A stretch of DNA of 64,000 nt, taken from UBA5614 sp963667535. Lineage in GTDB: Bacteria; Cloacimonadota; Cloacimonadia; Cloacimonadales; Cloacimonadaceae. Shown in pieces: positions 17,644 to 28,653 of the stretch (position 1 is its first letter; every line of letters begins with the position of its first letter). The position numbers were made by a program, and so were the translations under genes. A model generated the notes under the pieces. It made no database searches. It was not told the DNA's origin and worked only from the letters and a program-made list of their open reading frames with translations. The stretch is taken from NCBI GenBank assembly GCA_963667535.2, contig CAXXDU010000002.1:1550001-1614000 (forward strand), given 5' to 3'.

Positions 17644-18429
17644 TTGATTGCTAGAGACGGAACAGATGACTTTGTCTATGTTCCTGCCGGTACTTTTACG
17701 ATGGGTAATACGCTCGGAGGTGGAAGCTCAGATGAACTGCCGACACATTCAGTAATTTTATCTGGCTTTTATATGGGTAAATATGAAGTTACGCAAGCTG
17801 AATGGCTTGCTGTGATGGGGAGCAATCCATCATATTTTCCCGGAGACTTAAACAGACCTGTGGTACAAGTTAGTTGGTATGCCATCTTGGTTTACTGTAA
17901 TAAAAAGAGCATTGCAGAGGGCAAGACACCTGCCGATAGCATCGGTGGTTCTATCAATCCGGATAATTGGGGCACGGTTCCCACCAATAGTAATGCCACT
18001 TGGAATGCAGCTATCTGCAATTGGTCAGCCAATGGTTACAGAATGGCGACAGAAGCGGAATGGGAATATGCGGCTCGAGGCGGAACAACAACTCCGGATT
18101 ATATCTATGCGGGCAGTGATGACATCAACGCTGTGGCATGGTATTGGGACAATTCACCTGATGGCACCAAACCTGTTGGTGGCAAAGCTGCCAACGATTT
18201 GGGGATATATGACATGAGCGGTAACGTATGGGAATGGTGTTGGGATTGGGCGGGTGATTATAGTTCCACTGCTCAGAATGATCCCACAGGTCCAGGCAGT
18301 GGCAGCGATCGTCTGCTACGGGGTGGATATTGTTACTGCGATGCCGTCAATTGCCGTTTGTCTGATCGCGACTCTTACTATCCGTACGGCAACTCCTTCC
18401 TAGGATTTCGTATATGTAGGGCTAATTAA
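17644..18429 (+). CDS. Formylglycine-generating-enzyme (SUMF1) family protein without export signal
   Basis: This is a nearly complete FGE-sulfatase fold of 261 residues: FVYVPAGTFTMGN, DELPTHSVILSGFYMGKYEVTQAEW, VSWYAILVYCNKKS, RMATEAEWEYAARGG, DMSGNVWEWCWDW, LLRGG and LGFRICRAN. Genuine FGE oxidises a sulfatase cysteine to formylglycine with a Cys-x4-Cys pair placed after GGS; here GGYCYCDAVNC keeps two cysteines at the same spacing. No signal peptide is seen, and the only start found is TTG 17644 without a clear ribosome site; the frame is open back to 17614. The related gene at 54014 carries a lipoprotein signal and two extra domains, so this copy may be truncated by the repeats upstream. 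Function uncertain: catalytic, carbohydrate-binding or decayed. Confidence 0.65.
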   Translation: MIARDGTDDFVYVPAGTFTMGNTLGGGSSDELPTHSVILSGFYMGKYEVTQAEWLAVMGSNPSYFPGDLNRPVVQVSWYAILVYCNKKSIAEGKTPADSIGGSINPDNWGTVPTNSNATWNAAICNWSANGYRMATEAEWEYAARGGTTTPDYIYAGSDDINAVAWYWDNSPDGTKPVGGKAANDLGIYDMSGNVWEWCWDWAGDYSSTAQNDPTGPGSGSDRLLRGGYCYCDAVNCRLSDRDSYYPYGNSFLGFRICRAN

Positions 18430-18991
18430 TTGGGTCTTGATTTTGGAGCTTGATTCTTGGGATAGCCGATTATAAGAAGTTGCGTAACACCCCGTTGTTA
18501 CGAGAACGAGCACAATATCGAACCCCTTTCACGCAAGAACGGAGTCTTGCGCAACGTTTTTCAATGCAACATCGGAGTGTTACTCAACTGCAAATCACAA
18601 AGAAAATCATGCTGATTTGATAAAGTAGGAATCCATTAATAGGTCGTACTAACATTCTAACGGACTAATAATCAAATAAGTATATACATTTAGTGTCCAG
18701 TGAACAGCAATAAATCGGGTATTAGTCTTCAGATAAATCAAATAAAGTTTAGATTTCCACTTGACAGAAAAGTGGAGGAAAAGAGATTGGCATAACCCTT
18801 GTTTGAGCGCCTGATTTTTGGGATTGCTGATGGGGGTATAGATCTTTGTAAGTAGATAGAAGTGGGATGAGAGAACCTGCGATCGGTAATACTTAATAGG
18901 TATTTATCAGATTGTGAGAAAAAAAACGCGATAAAATAAGTAACTTAAGAGCAAGTAATATGAGCTTTTAGGTGATAACTTAAAATTATTT
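18430..18991. other. Gene-free leader region upstream of the rRNA operon
   Basis: No credible gene is present. An imperfect inverted repeat lies at 18479-18505 and 18529-18555 (about 20 of 27 positions pair). A TTGACA at 18761-18766 sits inside a small hairpin (ccactt/aagtgg) without a good -10 partner at 17 nt. An A/T-rich TAAAAT at 18932-18937 about 55 bp before 16S could be the -10 of an rRNA promoter, but its -35 is weak. Confidence 0.5.
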
Positions 18992-20533
<1,542 letters not shown>

Positions 20534-20617
20534 AAAAGGTGTAACAACCATCAAAGTTTCACAAATTTGAACCTGATCACAGGTTTCTCTCATCCCTAAT
20601 ATAATCTTTAAATTTTC

Positions 20618-20693
<76 letters not shown>

Positions 20694-20920
20694 TATTGAA
20701 TTTTCAGATCTTTAAAAGTATAGAAGAGTGTAAAAGCGAAACGAGAGCGCGAGCAAGCGCAGGAGAAATAGGTGGAAGTATGTAAGAGCATACGGTGGAT
20801 GCCTAAGCACTGCAAGACGAAGAAGGACGTGGCTAACTGCGAAAAGCCCCGGGGAGCTGTAAGCGAGCCTGGATCCGGGGATGTCCGAATGGGGAAACCC
20901 GCTGAGTTGAAGACTTAGCA

Positions 20921-21027
20921 CCCGGCACTCATTAAGCATTTACGGCTTTGAGCAACTAAGCATATTAAGTTGTGAGAAGTCCTCCTTAGCTGAAAGGTTG
21001 TAGGAAGAGTGTTTAATGAGTGTCGGG
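20921..21027 (+). other. Expanded helix in the 5' part of 23S rRNA
   Basis: The arms 20921-20935 and 21013-21027 pair over 15 bp with one G-U wobble and close a loop of about 77 nt. E. coli has roughly 37 nt in the equivalent region between the gggaaaccc block and ctgaaacatctaagta. Helix 9 is a known site of intervening sequences in other bacteria. Confidence 0.7.
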
Positions 21028-22757
21028 AGTAAACGGCGTGAACTGAAACATCTAAGTAGCGCCAGGAAGAGAAAGTAAAAACGATTTCCTAAGTAGTGGC
21101 GAACGAACGGGAAAGAGCCTAAACCGTCCAGCGATGGGCGGGGTTGTGGGACCGAGTGAGTAGTTTTGTGTACTTATAGACGAACCTGTCTGGAAAGGCA
21201 GACCGCAGGGGGTGAAAGTCCCGTAGTCGACATGAGTACATGAGTGAATCGGTATCCCGAGTAGCCCGGAACACGAGAAATTCTGGGTGAATCAGCGTGG
21301 ACCATCACGTAAGGCTAAATACTTGTAGTGACTGACAGCGTAGCAGTACCGTGAGGGAAAGGTGAAAAGGACCCCGGGAGGGGAGTGAAATAGAACCTGA
21401 AACCGTATGCTTACAAGCGGTCAGAGCTTTGTAGTAATACAGGGTGATGGCGTGCCTTTTGCATAATGAGCCGACGAGTTGTTGTTATCAGCGAGGTTAA
21501 GGTCTAGAGGACTGAAGCCGGAGCGAAAGCGAGTTTTAATAGAGCGATTAGTTGATAGTAACGGACCCGAAACCAGGTGATCTATCCATGGTCAGGTTGA
21601 AGGTGGGGTAAAACCCAGTGGAGGACCGCACCAACCGATGTTGAAAAATCGGTGGATGAACTGTGGATAGGGGTGAAAGGCCAATCAAACCTGGAGATAG
21701 CTGGTTCTCTCCGAAACATATTTAGGTATGGCCTTAATCGAGATTGATGGAGGTAGAGCACTGGATGGGCTAGGGGTCAGAGATGACTACTGAACCCAAC
21801 CAAACTGCGAATGCTATCAATTGTATGATTAGGAGACAGGGCGTGAGGGATAAGCTTCACGCGCGAGAGGGGAACAACCCAGACAGTCAGCTAAGGGCCT
21901 TAATTTGATGCTTAGTGCGGAAGGATGTGCAGTTGCACAGACAGCCAGGATCTTGGCTTAGAAGCAGCCACGATTTAAAGAGTGCGTAACAGCTCACTGG
22001 TCGAGTGGTCGTGCACCGAAGATGAACGGGACTAAGAAGCATCAACCCGAAGCTGCTGATCTCATAGTAATATGGGGTGGTAGGAGAGCATTGTAATTGC
22101 GCAGAAGGTGTACTGTAAGGTATGCTGGAGCGGTTACAAGAGAGCATGTCGGCATGAGTAACGATAATGCAGATGAGAAGTCTGCACACCATAAGCCCGA
22201 GGTTTCCTGAGTAAAGTAAATCTTCTCAGGGTTAGTCGGTCCCTAAGGCGAGGCCGTTAGGCGTAGTTGATGGGCATCAGGTTAATATTCCTGAACCTGT
22301 GTATAAGAGTGATGGAGTGACGCGTCAGTGCGGCAGAGACAGCTGTTGGATTAGCTGTTGAATGCATGTAGGATGAGGGACAGGCAAATCCGTTCCTCGT
22401 GAAGTCCGAGGTGTAGGACGAGGCAGTAATGCCAAAAGTCTGCTTAGAGATGATGCCAAGAAATAGCTTCTAAGCGTTTACTTATATACAGACCGTACCG
22501 CAAACCGACTCAGGTGGGCGAGGAGAGTATCCTGCGGTGTTCGAGCGAACTCTGGTTAAGGAACTAGGCAAAATAACCCCGTAACTTAGGGAGAAGGGGT
22601 ACCCCGATATTGTGAAGGAGCACATCCGGAGCGAGAGGGGGTCGCAGTGAAGAGGCCCAAGCGACTGTTTATCAAAAACACAGGTCTATGCGAAGGCGCA
22701 AGCCACGGTATATAGACTGACACCTGCCCGGTGCCGGAAGGTTAAATGGAGAGGTTA

Positions 22758-22925
22758 GGCTACACTAATCATACTGATTAGAATTAAGAATTAAGAATTA
22801 AGAATTAAGAATTAAGAATGAGGCGGAGAGATATAATCCATCCGCGTAACTCATAACAAAAGGATAAATCTTTGAGTCTTTGAGCCTTTGTGGTGAAGAA
22901 GACAGAAGGTGTGATTAGTGTAGCC
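22758..22925 (+). other. Intervening-sequence-like insertion in helix 68 of 23S rRNA
   Basis: Perfect 14-bp arms (22758-22771, ggctacactaatca, and 22912-22925) close a 140-nt insertion between the cggtgccggaaggtta block and gaagccccggtaaac. The insertion contains five tandem gaattaa heptamers (22781-22815) plus a partial copy, then ttgagtctttgagcctttg, a low-complexity string of intergenic character. Confidence 0.85.
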
Positions 22926-22938
22926 GAAGCTTTGAAAT

Positions 22939-23035
<97 letters not shown>

Positions 23036-23102
23036 GGGCGCTGTCTCAACCAGGGACTCGGTGAAATTGAAGTAGCGGTGAAGATGCCGCTTACCCGCGA
23101 AC

Positions 23103-23133
<31 letters not shown>

Positions 23134-23473
23134 TCCTGGCATTGTGAACTGGTGCAGTATGTGTAGGATAGGTGGGAGGCTGTGATTTTGGCACGCCAGT
23201 GTCGGAGGAGCCGTTGTTGAAATACCACCCTTATTGTATTGGTTTACTAACGTGCATAACAAGTGTGCGGACATTGTCAGGAGGGCAGTTTGACTGGGGC
23301 GGTCGCCTCCGAAAGAGTAACGGAGGCTTACCAAGGTTCCCTCAGCCTGGTTGGTAATCAGGCGCAGAGCATAAAGGTATAAGGGAGCTTGACTGCGAGA
23401 CTGACGGGTCGAGCAGGTGAGAAATCAGGTCTTAGTGATCCGGCGGTCCTGAATGGAAGGGCCGTTGCTCAAA

Positions 23474-23506
<33 letters not shown>

Positions 23507-23562
23507 ACCGCCCAAGAGTTCACATCGACGGCGGTGTTTGGCACCTCGATGTCGGCTCAACT

Positions 23563-23613
<51 letters not shown>

Positions 23614-23616
23614 AGT

Positions 23617-23663
<47 letters not shown>

Positions 23664-23781
23664 TTCGTGGGCGTAGGAAATTTGAGGGGAACTGCATTTA
23701 GTACGAGAGGACCGGTGTGGACGGACCTCTGGTGTACCGGTTGTGACGCCAGTTGCATCGCCGGGTAGCCAAGTCCGGAAC

Positions 23782-23814
<33 letters not shown>

Positions 23815-24075
23815 GGCCCCAAGAATAGATTTCCCAACAGACAGGTTGGAGACTACAACCTTGATAGGTCACAGGTGTAAGTGCAGTAATGCATTCAGCC
23901 GAGTGATACTAATCTGTCGATTGGCTTCCATATATTTTTACTGTGTTTGCTTGTTAGCAATCGTTTCGCTTTTAAACACTCCTTGCCCTGACGTGGTTAT
24001 GTGATAAGGTGATTAAGTGATTAGGTAATCCGACTCACTCATCAAACCTTAACACTAAACACAGACAACTTTGAA

Positions 24076-24222
24076 GTCAGGCGAGAGAGATGGTGGTTAT
24101 TGCGGTGAGGTCACACCTGTTCCCATTCCGAACACAGTCGTTAAGCTCACTCGCGCCCATGGTACTGCAGGGGCAACTCTGTGGAAGAGTAGGTCGCCGC
24201 CATCTCCCTCGCCTGACTATTT
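24076..24222 (+). terminator. Processing stem around 5S and probable rRNA operon terminator
   Basis: Arms of 18 nt (24076-24093 and 24200-24217) pair with one mismatch and enclose the 5S gene. A short run of T (ctattttt) follows at once, so the stem may serve both RNA processing and termination. Confidence 0.55.
24087..24206 (+). rRNA. rrf: 5S ribosomal RNA
   Basis: The conserved blocks cacacctgttcccattccgaa and gaagagtaggtcgccgcc match bacterial 5S rRNA, and the length is about 120 nt. The ends were placed by analogy with E. coli. It lies about 150 bp after 23S; the spacer between them holds short gtgatta-type repeats (24000-24030) and no gene. Confidence 0.93.
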
Positions 24223-24550
24223 TTCTGCCCACACCTCAACACCTTCATTAACTCCATCACCCCCTCTCATCATAACCACACAATTATCTCCGTTCACTCC
24301 AGCCTCAATGTATCCAATCTCCATCGCACTATTTAAATCACTTAAACTCTTTTAATTATAAACTGATTATCAATATTTATTTAAGACTCTCGACATGCAT
24401 CCTAATAAATGTTCAAACGCATCAAATAATAAATGATAAAGATATTCAAAAGCCTGCTCCCTGCATCTTGTTTTACAATCGAAAACCACCATTAAAATAA
24501 ACTATGCTACAGGTAAAGCTCAGAGAAAGAAAAAAAATCTATAATTCCGC
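24223..24550. other. Gene-free spacer between the rRNA operon and the dcw cluster
   Basis: This is AT-rich DNA with C/T-rich strings just after 5S (ctccatcaccccctct). I see no gene, RNA or clear repeat in it. Confidence 0.5.
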
Positions 24551-24579
24551 TTGACAAGATATATGATTGTGCATATAGG
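24551..24579 (+). promoter_or_regulatory. Promoter of the dcw cluster
   Basis: A perfect TTGACA (24551-24556), 17-nt spacer and TATAGG (24574-24579). The predicted start of transcription, about 24586, is only a few bases before the ATG of the small reading frame at 24589. I do not see the short repeats that MraZ binds in other species. Confidence 0.6.
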
Positions 24580-24588
24580 TCTCAATGT

Positions 24589-24690
24589 ATGTCAAAAAAG
24601 TTCAAAGAATCTCAGGAAAAGTCAAAGCGTGCTATGAAAAGAAGCTTACGCAGAGCGAAAAGAGAAGCTGTGCACGAAAAGGATAAGTAA
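24589..24690 (+). CDS. Small very basic protein (33 aa) upstream of mraZ
   Basis: ATG to TAA encodes 33 residues starting MSKKFKESQEKSKRAMKR, with about half Lys, Arg and His, and one base separates its stop from the mraZ start. The calculated promoter start lies about 3 nt before the ATG, so the message may be leaderless; a weak aggt precedes. The codon content looks like a real amphipathic basic helix and could bind nucleic acid. It may instead be a chance frame that places a ribosome near mraZ, whose own AAGGAT site lies inside it. I know of no named family. Confidence 0.45.
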   Translation: MSKKFKESQEKSKRAMKRSLRRAKREAVHEKDK

Positions 24691-24691
24691 G

Positions 24692-25150
24692 ATGTCAGGC
24701 GAATTCATTGGAACATTCCCAGATAATGCAGTTCATAAATCTCGCATTATGATTCCGGCAAAATTCAAGAAGAAATTTGCTCCTGATGCTAACAGTACTG
24801 TTGTAGTAACTCTTGGACCGAATGGAACAGTTGCAATATTTCCTATGGATTCCTGGCTGATAATGAGAGCTCAGTTGCAGACAAGTCAATCTGATAAATA
24901 TAAAAAATTGCTTGCTAATTTGTTTGACTTTGCAATGCCGGAACAAGTTTTAGAAGGTCCCGGGCGGATTCGTATCAGCGATGAACTAATGCAAATTGCT
25001 AAGATTAAAGAAAGTGTATCAATCAAAGGTGAAGGTCACTTTATGACTGTTTGGAATACCGAGATATTGAAAGGAATCAAACAGAAAAAATCAGAAGACC
25101 ACATTGAAACCTATGAATCAACGGATTACCAATTAAATGCTATATCATAA
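24692..25150 (+). CDS. mraZ: Transcriptional regulator / division protein MraZ
   Basis: MraZ is a DNA-binding protein with two AbrB-like halves that represses its own dcw operon in several bacteria. The first half begins SGEFIGTFPDNAVHKSRIMIPAKFKKKF and the second has VLEGPGRIRISDELMQIA. At 152 aa it has the usual length. AAGGAT lies 11 bases before the ATG. It is the first conserved gene of the cluster and overlaps rsmH by 14 bp, the usual arrangement. The promoter just upstream makes autoregulation likely. Confidence 0.93.
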   Translation: MSGEFIGTFPDNAVHKSRIMIPAKFKKKFAPDANSTVVVTLGPNGTVAIFPMDSWLIMRAQLQTSQSDKYKKLLANLFDFAMPEQVLEGPGRIRISDELMQIAKIKESVSIKGEGHFMTVWNTEILKGIKQKKSEDHIETYESTDYQLNAIS

Positions 25151-26063
25151 GCCGGTTCTGTTGCAAGAGAGTATTGAATTACTCAACCTCAGGAAAGGTG
25201 GTATTTATGTTGATGCCACGTTAGGTGGAGGTGGGCATGCAGAAGCCATTCTTAACAATCCGCTTGTAAAACATGTATATGCAATTGATCAGGATTCAGA
25301 TGCAATATCATTTGCATCCGAAAGACTTAAACCCTATTTAAAAAAGACAACAATTATTAAGGCAAATTTTGAAGAACTAAGGACTCAACTGGCATTAAGG
25401 AAAATCAAGGGCATTGACGGAGCACTTTTTGATCTTGGGGTTTCATCATACCAGCTTGATAAAGGCGAACGCGGGTTCAGTTTTGACAAAGATGCTCAAC
25501 TCGACATGAGGATGGATAAGCAATCAGATATAACAGTTAAAGAAATCCTAAATACACTGTCCGTAGAAGATTTGACAAGGATATTCAGGAATTATGGTGA
25601 AGAACAAGCAGCATACAAAATAGCTCAATGGATAGATAAAGAGAGAAAGATTAAGCAGATTGAAACAACACATGAACTGTGCAGGATAATAGATAAAAAT
25701 ATGCGCGCAAATCCTGAGTTAATTACAAAAACCAAAGCCAGAATATTCCAATCATTACGGATACATCTTAATAGAGAACTGGAAGTATTGCAAGTCACAC
25801 TAAATGATGCACTTAATCTACTGAACAAACATGGTAGATTAGTTGTTATTACATATCACAGCCTTGAAGATAGGATAGTTAAGACCACTTTTGCTAAAGC
25901 TGCAAAAGGCTGCGTTTGCCCAAAAACTATATTAAAATGTAATTGTAATCAGAAGGAAATGGTTAAGCTAATCAATAATAAAGCTATAAAACCTTCTGAA
26001 GAGGAATTAAAATTAAACAGTCGTTCCCGTAGTGCAAAACTCAGAGCTGTTGAAAAACTATAG
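25137..26063 (+). CDS. rsmH: 16S rRNA (cytosine-N4)-methyltransferase RsmH (MraW)
   Basis: It methylates C1402 of 16S rRNA using S-adenosylmethionine. The SAM-binding motif is VDATLGGGGHAEAIL, with FDLGVSSYQLD, GFSFDKDAQLDMRMD and TYHSLEDRIVK, all hallmarks of the family, and the C-terminal SRSAKLRAVEK. A Cys cluster (GCVCPKTILKCNCN) near residue 265 is also common in the family. The length of 308 aa is normal. The start overlaps mraZ by 14 bp and has no ribosome site of its own, so translation is coupled. Confidence 0.95.
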   Translation: MLYHKPVLLQESIELLNLRKGGIYVDATLGGGGHAEAILNNPLVKHVYAIDQDSDAISFASERLKPYLKKTTIIKANFEELRTQLALRKIKGIDGALFDLGVSSYQLDKGERGFSFDKDAQLDMRMDKQSDITVKEILNTLSVEDLTRIFRNYGEEQAAYKIAQWIDKERKIKQIETTHELCRIIDKNMRANPELITKTKARIFQSLRIHLNRELEVLQVTLNDALNLLNKHGRLVVITYHSLEDRIVKTTFAKAAKGCVCPKTILKCNCNQKEMVKLINNKAIKPSEEELKLNSRSRSAKLRAVEKL

Positions 26064-26077
26064 TATAGGAGACTGAG

Positions 26078-26431
26078 ATGAAAGGAAGATTATTATACGT
26101 AATACTTGCTTTAGTTATTTACATTTTTTTTCATTGCTTCAATGGAAATCAGATTCTTCGGAGCACCCAGAGAATGAGTCAAATGGAAAAGACATTTCAG
26201 GCGGAACGCAATATAAAAACAGAATTAATGATTGAACATGATGATTTGATATCCGGAAGAAATATAGCGAGTTTGATGCCAGTTGAGATGAGCAAATATG
26301 TTTCCAAAGAAAAAGCCGGTAACGTAATCTATATTCAAGAACCTGCTAAGCAAAAGACGCCAACTTACTATTGCATAATAGATCTCTTAACCCCCAAAGC
26401 TGAAGCAGTTACTGCAATTCAACCGGATTAA
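26078..26431 (+). CDS. ftsL: FtsL-like division protein
   Basis: A 117-residue protein with one N-terminal membrane helix (about residues 4-22) and a short heptad-like region after it (TQRMSQMEKTFQAERNIKTE). That topology, and its place between rsmH and the penicillin-binding protein gene, are those of FtsL, a scaffold of the FtsQLB complex. FtsL sequences are poorly conserved, so the assignment rests on position and topology. AGGAGA precedes the ATG. The next gene starts 3 bp after its stop. Confidence 0.65.
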   Translation: MKGRLLYVILALVIYIFFHCFNGNQILRSTQRMSQMEKTFQAERNIKTELMIEHDDLISGRNIASLMPVEMSKYVSKEKAGNVIYIQEPAKQKTPTYYCIIDLLTPKAEAVTAIQPD

Positions 26432-26434
26432 GGG

Positions 26435-28609
26435 ATGCGTCTCCGTTTTTTTATATTACTGGTAATATTTGCAATTGTAATTTTAATCTGGTCGGTATAT
26501 TTATTTAGCATACAAATATTTGATCCATTGCATTTAGATTATTACAGACAAATAAGATACAAACCATCCAAAGAAATACTCATCCCATCCAGAGGTTCAA
26601 TATTGGATTGTAATGGGAATCTTTTTGTCAGCTCTGTTGCATATTATCAGGCGGATGTTGATAGAAAGCAAGTAAGCCAGTGGGCAAAAAAACAAAATGT
26701 AACTTTAGAGAAAGCTTACAAAATTATCAGTAATGCTTTTGCCAAGAATTCTTCGCTTACTGCAGATTTTGTATATGGAAAGCTGACAATCAATGATAAT
26801 CTGCGATCGATACAGATATCAAACAAGATAAAAGAATCAGAGCTAGAACAATTAATTCAATACTTTGATAAAAATAAACTACCAGGATTTATCTCTTCAT
26901 TCAGTTCATTGAAACGCATCTACTCCAAGGGAATAACTGCTGCAAGATTATTGGGTTCTGTAAAAGAAAGTACTGCAGACTATAATCCCGATGATCCTGT
27001 GAACTCAATTTATAAACTATCAGGTTTAAATGGTTTAGAAGCAACATATGATAAAGAACTTGCTGGTCAATATGGTTGGAGAGAAGTCATTTATGATGCA
27101 AATCACAACCGGGTACCATACCCTAACTTACATGAGAAGAAGCCAGTTAACGGCGAAAACCTCTGGTTAACAATAGATTCATCGATTCAAGATGTGGTGG
27201 AAGAGTCTCTTGCTGAGGGATTACAACTCTATGGAGCGAAGAACGCAGCAGCAGTAGTAATGGATGTCAATACAGGTAAAATACTTGCTATGGCAGGTGT
27301 TTCTGCTGAGGATTATAGTGAAGATCCAGGATTTGTACGTGTCAAATCTAATATTCCTGTTAGTTTTTTATTTGAACCGGGATCAACAATGAAACCTTTC
27401 ACTGCTTTAACAGCACTTGATGCAAAACTTGTAAGTCCATTTGAAAAATTCCCCAGTGGTACACGTATAGTTGGTGGAAGAGAAATCCGAGATACACATA
27501 ATTATGGACCGATAGGAATCAGAGATATAATATCAAAATCAAGCAATGTTGGCATTTCACTAATTGGAGATAGAGTAGGTTCCCGTCGCTTGTATAATAA
27601 ACTAATAGCCCTCGGATTTGGACAAAAGACAGGATTAAACCTCTTTGGAGAATCCAGTGGAATTTACCACAAATTAGAAGACTGGGATGGTTATTCTTTA
27701 CATTCAATTACCTTCGGATATGCGATATCTGTTACTGCGGTTCAATTAGCAACTGCCTATTGTACTGTTGCTAATGGGGGTAACTTTGTCAAACCTTATC
27801 TGATTGATTCAGTCAGAGATGATACTGGAAAGGTTATAGAAAAGTATGAGCCTAAAATTATTCGCAGGGTCGTTGCCCAAACAGCAGCAGATACATTAAA
27901 ATCATATTTGCAAAGCGTTGTGGAGGATGGAACTGCTAAGCATATTCGATTAAATTACATTTCCATGGCTGGTAAAACGGGAACAGCTCAGAAAAAACTC
28001 GAAGGTTCTGCAGGATATGCACCTGGCAAATACACTGGGAATTTTGTAGGTTTTCTACCCGTCGAAAAACCAGAGATTGTTATAGCAGTTGTTTATGATG
28101 AACCATCACCAGGGTTACATTATGGTGGCTTATGTGCTGCTCCTACATTTCAGAAAATTGCTGAAAGAACGCTCTTTTTACCAACATGTTCGATTTTACC
28201 AAAAAACAAAAGATTGCAACAAATCACGATACTCACTCCTCATGTCATTGGAATGCCTGTTTCACAAGCTATAAGTATTCTTAAGAGGAATGGTCTGAAT
28301 TATAAGATTGAGTCACATGATAGTTCAAATGTTATTATTGATCAGTATCCAAAACCTAATGTATCGCTTGACCGATCACATCCATTAATTCTCGTCACAG
28401 GAAAGGTTAACCAAATTGTTAACGCTACTCCTCAATCTGGAATAATGCCAGATCTTAAGGGAATGACTTTAAGAAAGGCTCTACAGGTAACATCATTTAA
28501 TAAATTAAAACTAAAAATCCAGGGAATAGGAATCATACATAGTCAATCAATCCTGGCAGGAACAAGAATAGCGCCAGGAAGTACTTGTTCAGTAGAAGCG
28601 TCACTATAA
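26435..28609 (+). CDS. ftsI: Division transpeptidase FtsI (PBP3-type) with two PASTA domains
   Basis: This class B penicillin-binding protein cross-links septal peptidoglycan. It has one N-terminal membrane helix (about 3-25), a dimerisation domain with ILIPSRGSILDCNGN, and the transpeptidase domain with nucleophile Ser317 in STMKP, SSN (369-371) and KTGT (514-517). Two C-terminal PASTA repeats follow (about 605-665 and 670-724, with DLKGMTLRKAL). PASTA domains bind peptidoglycan fragments; they are usual in Gram-positive and Spo-type proteins and less usual in FtsI of outer-membrane bacteria. Start ATG with AAGGG. The catalytic motifs are complete. Confidence 0.92.
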   Translation: MRLRFFILLVIFAIVILIWSVYLFSIQIFDPLHLDYYRQIRYKPSKEILIPSRGSILDCNGNLFVSSVAYYQADVDRKQVSQWAKKQNVTLEKAYKIISNAFAKNSSLTADFVYGKLTINDNLRSIQISNKIKESELEQLIQYFDKNKLPGFISSFSSLKRIYSKGITAARLLGSVKESTADYNPDDPVNSIYKLSGLNGLEATYDKELAGQYGWREVIYDANHNRVPYPNLHEKKPVNGENLWLTIDSSIQDVVEESLAEGLQLYGAKNAAAVVMDVNTGKILAMAGVSAEDYSEDPGFVRVKSNIPVSFLFEPGSTMKPFTALTALDAKLVSPFEKFPSGTRIVGGREIRDTHNYGPIGIRDIISKSSNVGISLIGDRVGSRRLYNKLIALGFGQKTGLNLFGESSGIYHKLEDWDGYSLHSITFGYAISVTAVQLATAYCTVANGGNFVKPYLIDSVRDDTGKVIEKYEPKIIRRVVAQTAADTLKSYLQSVVEDGTAKHIRLNYISMAGKTGTAQKKLEGSAGYAPGKYTGNFVGFLPVEKPEIVIAVVYDEPSPGLHYGGLCAAPTFQKIAERTLFLPTCSILPKNKRLQQITILTPHVIGMPVSQAISILKRNGLNYKIESHDSSNVIIDQYPKPNVSLDRSHPLILVTGKVNQIVNATPQSGIMPDLKGMTLRKALQVTSFNKLKLKIQGIGIIHSQSILAGTRIAPGSTCSVEASL

Positions 28610-28653
28610 GATTTTCTAACATCCTTGATTTTCATAAGGAAAGGCGACACTAA

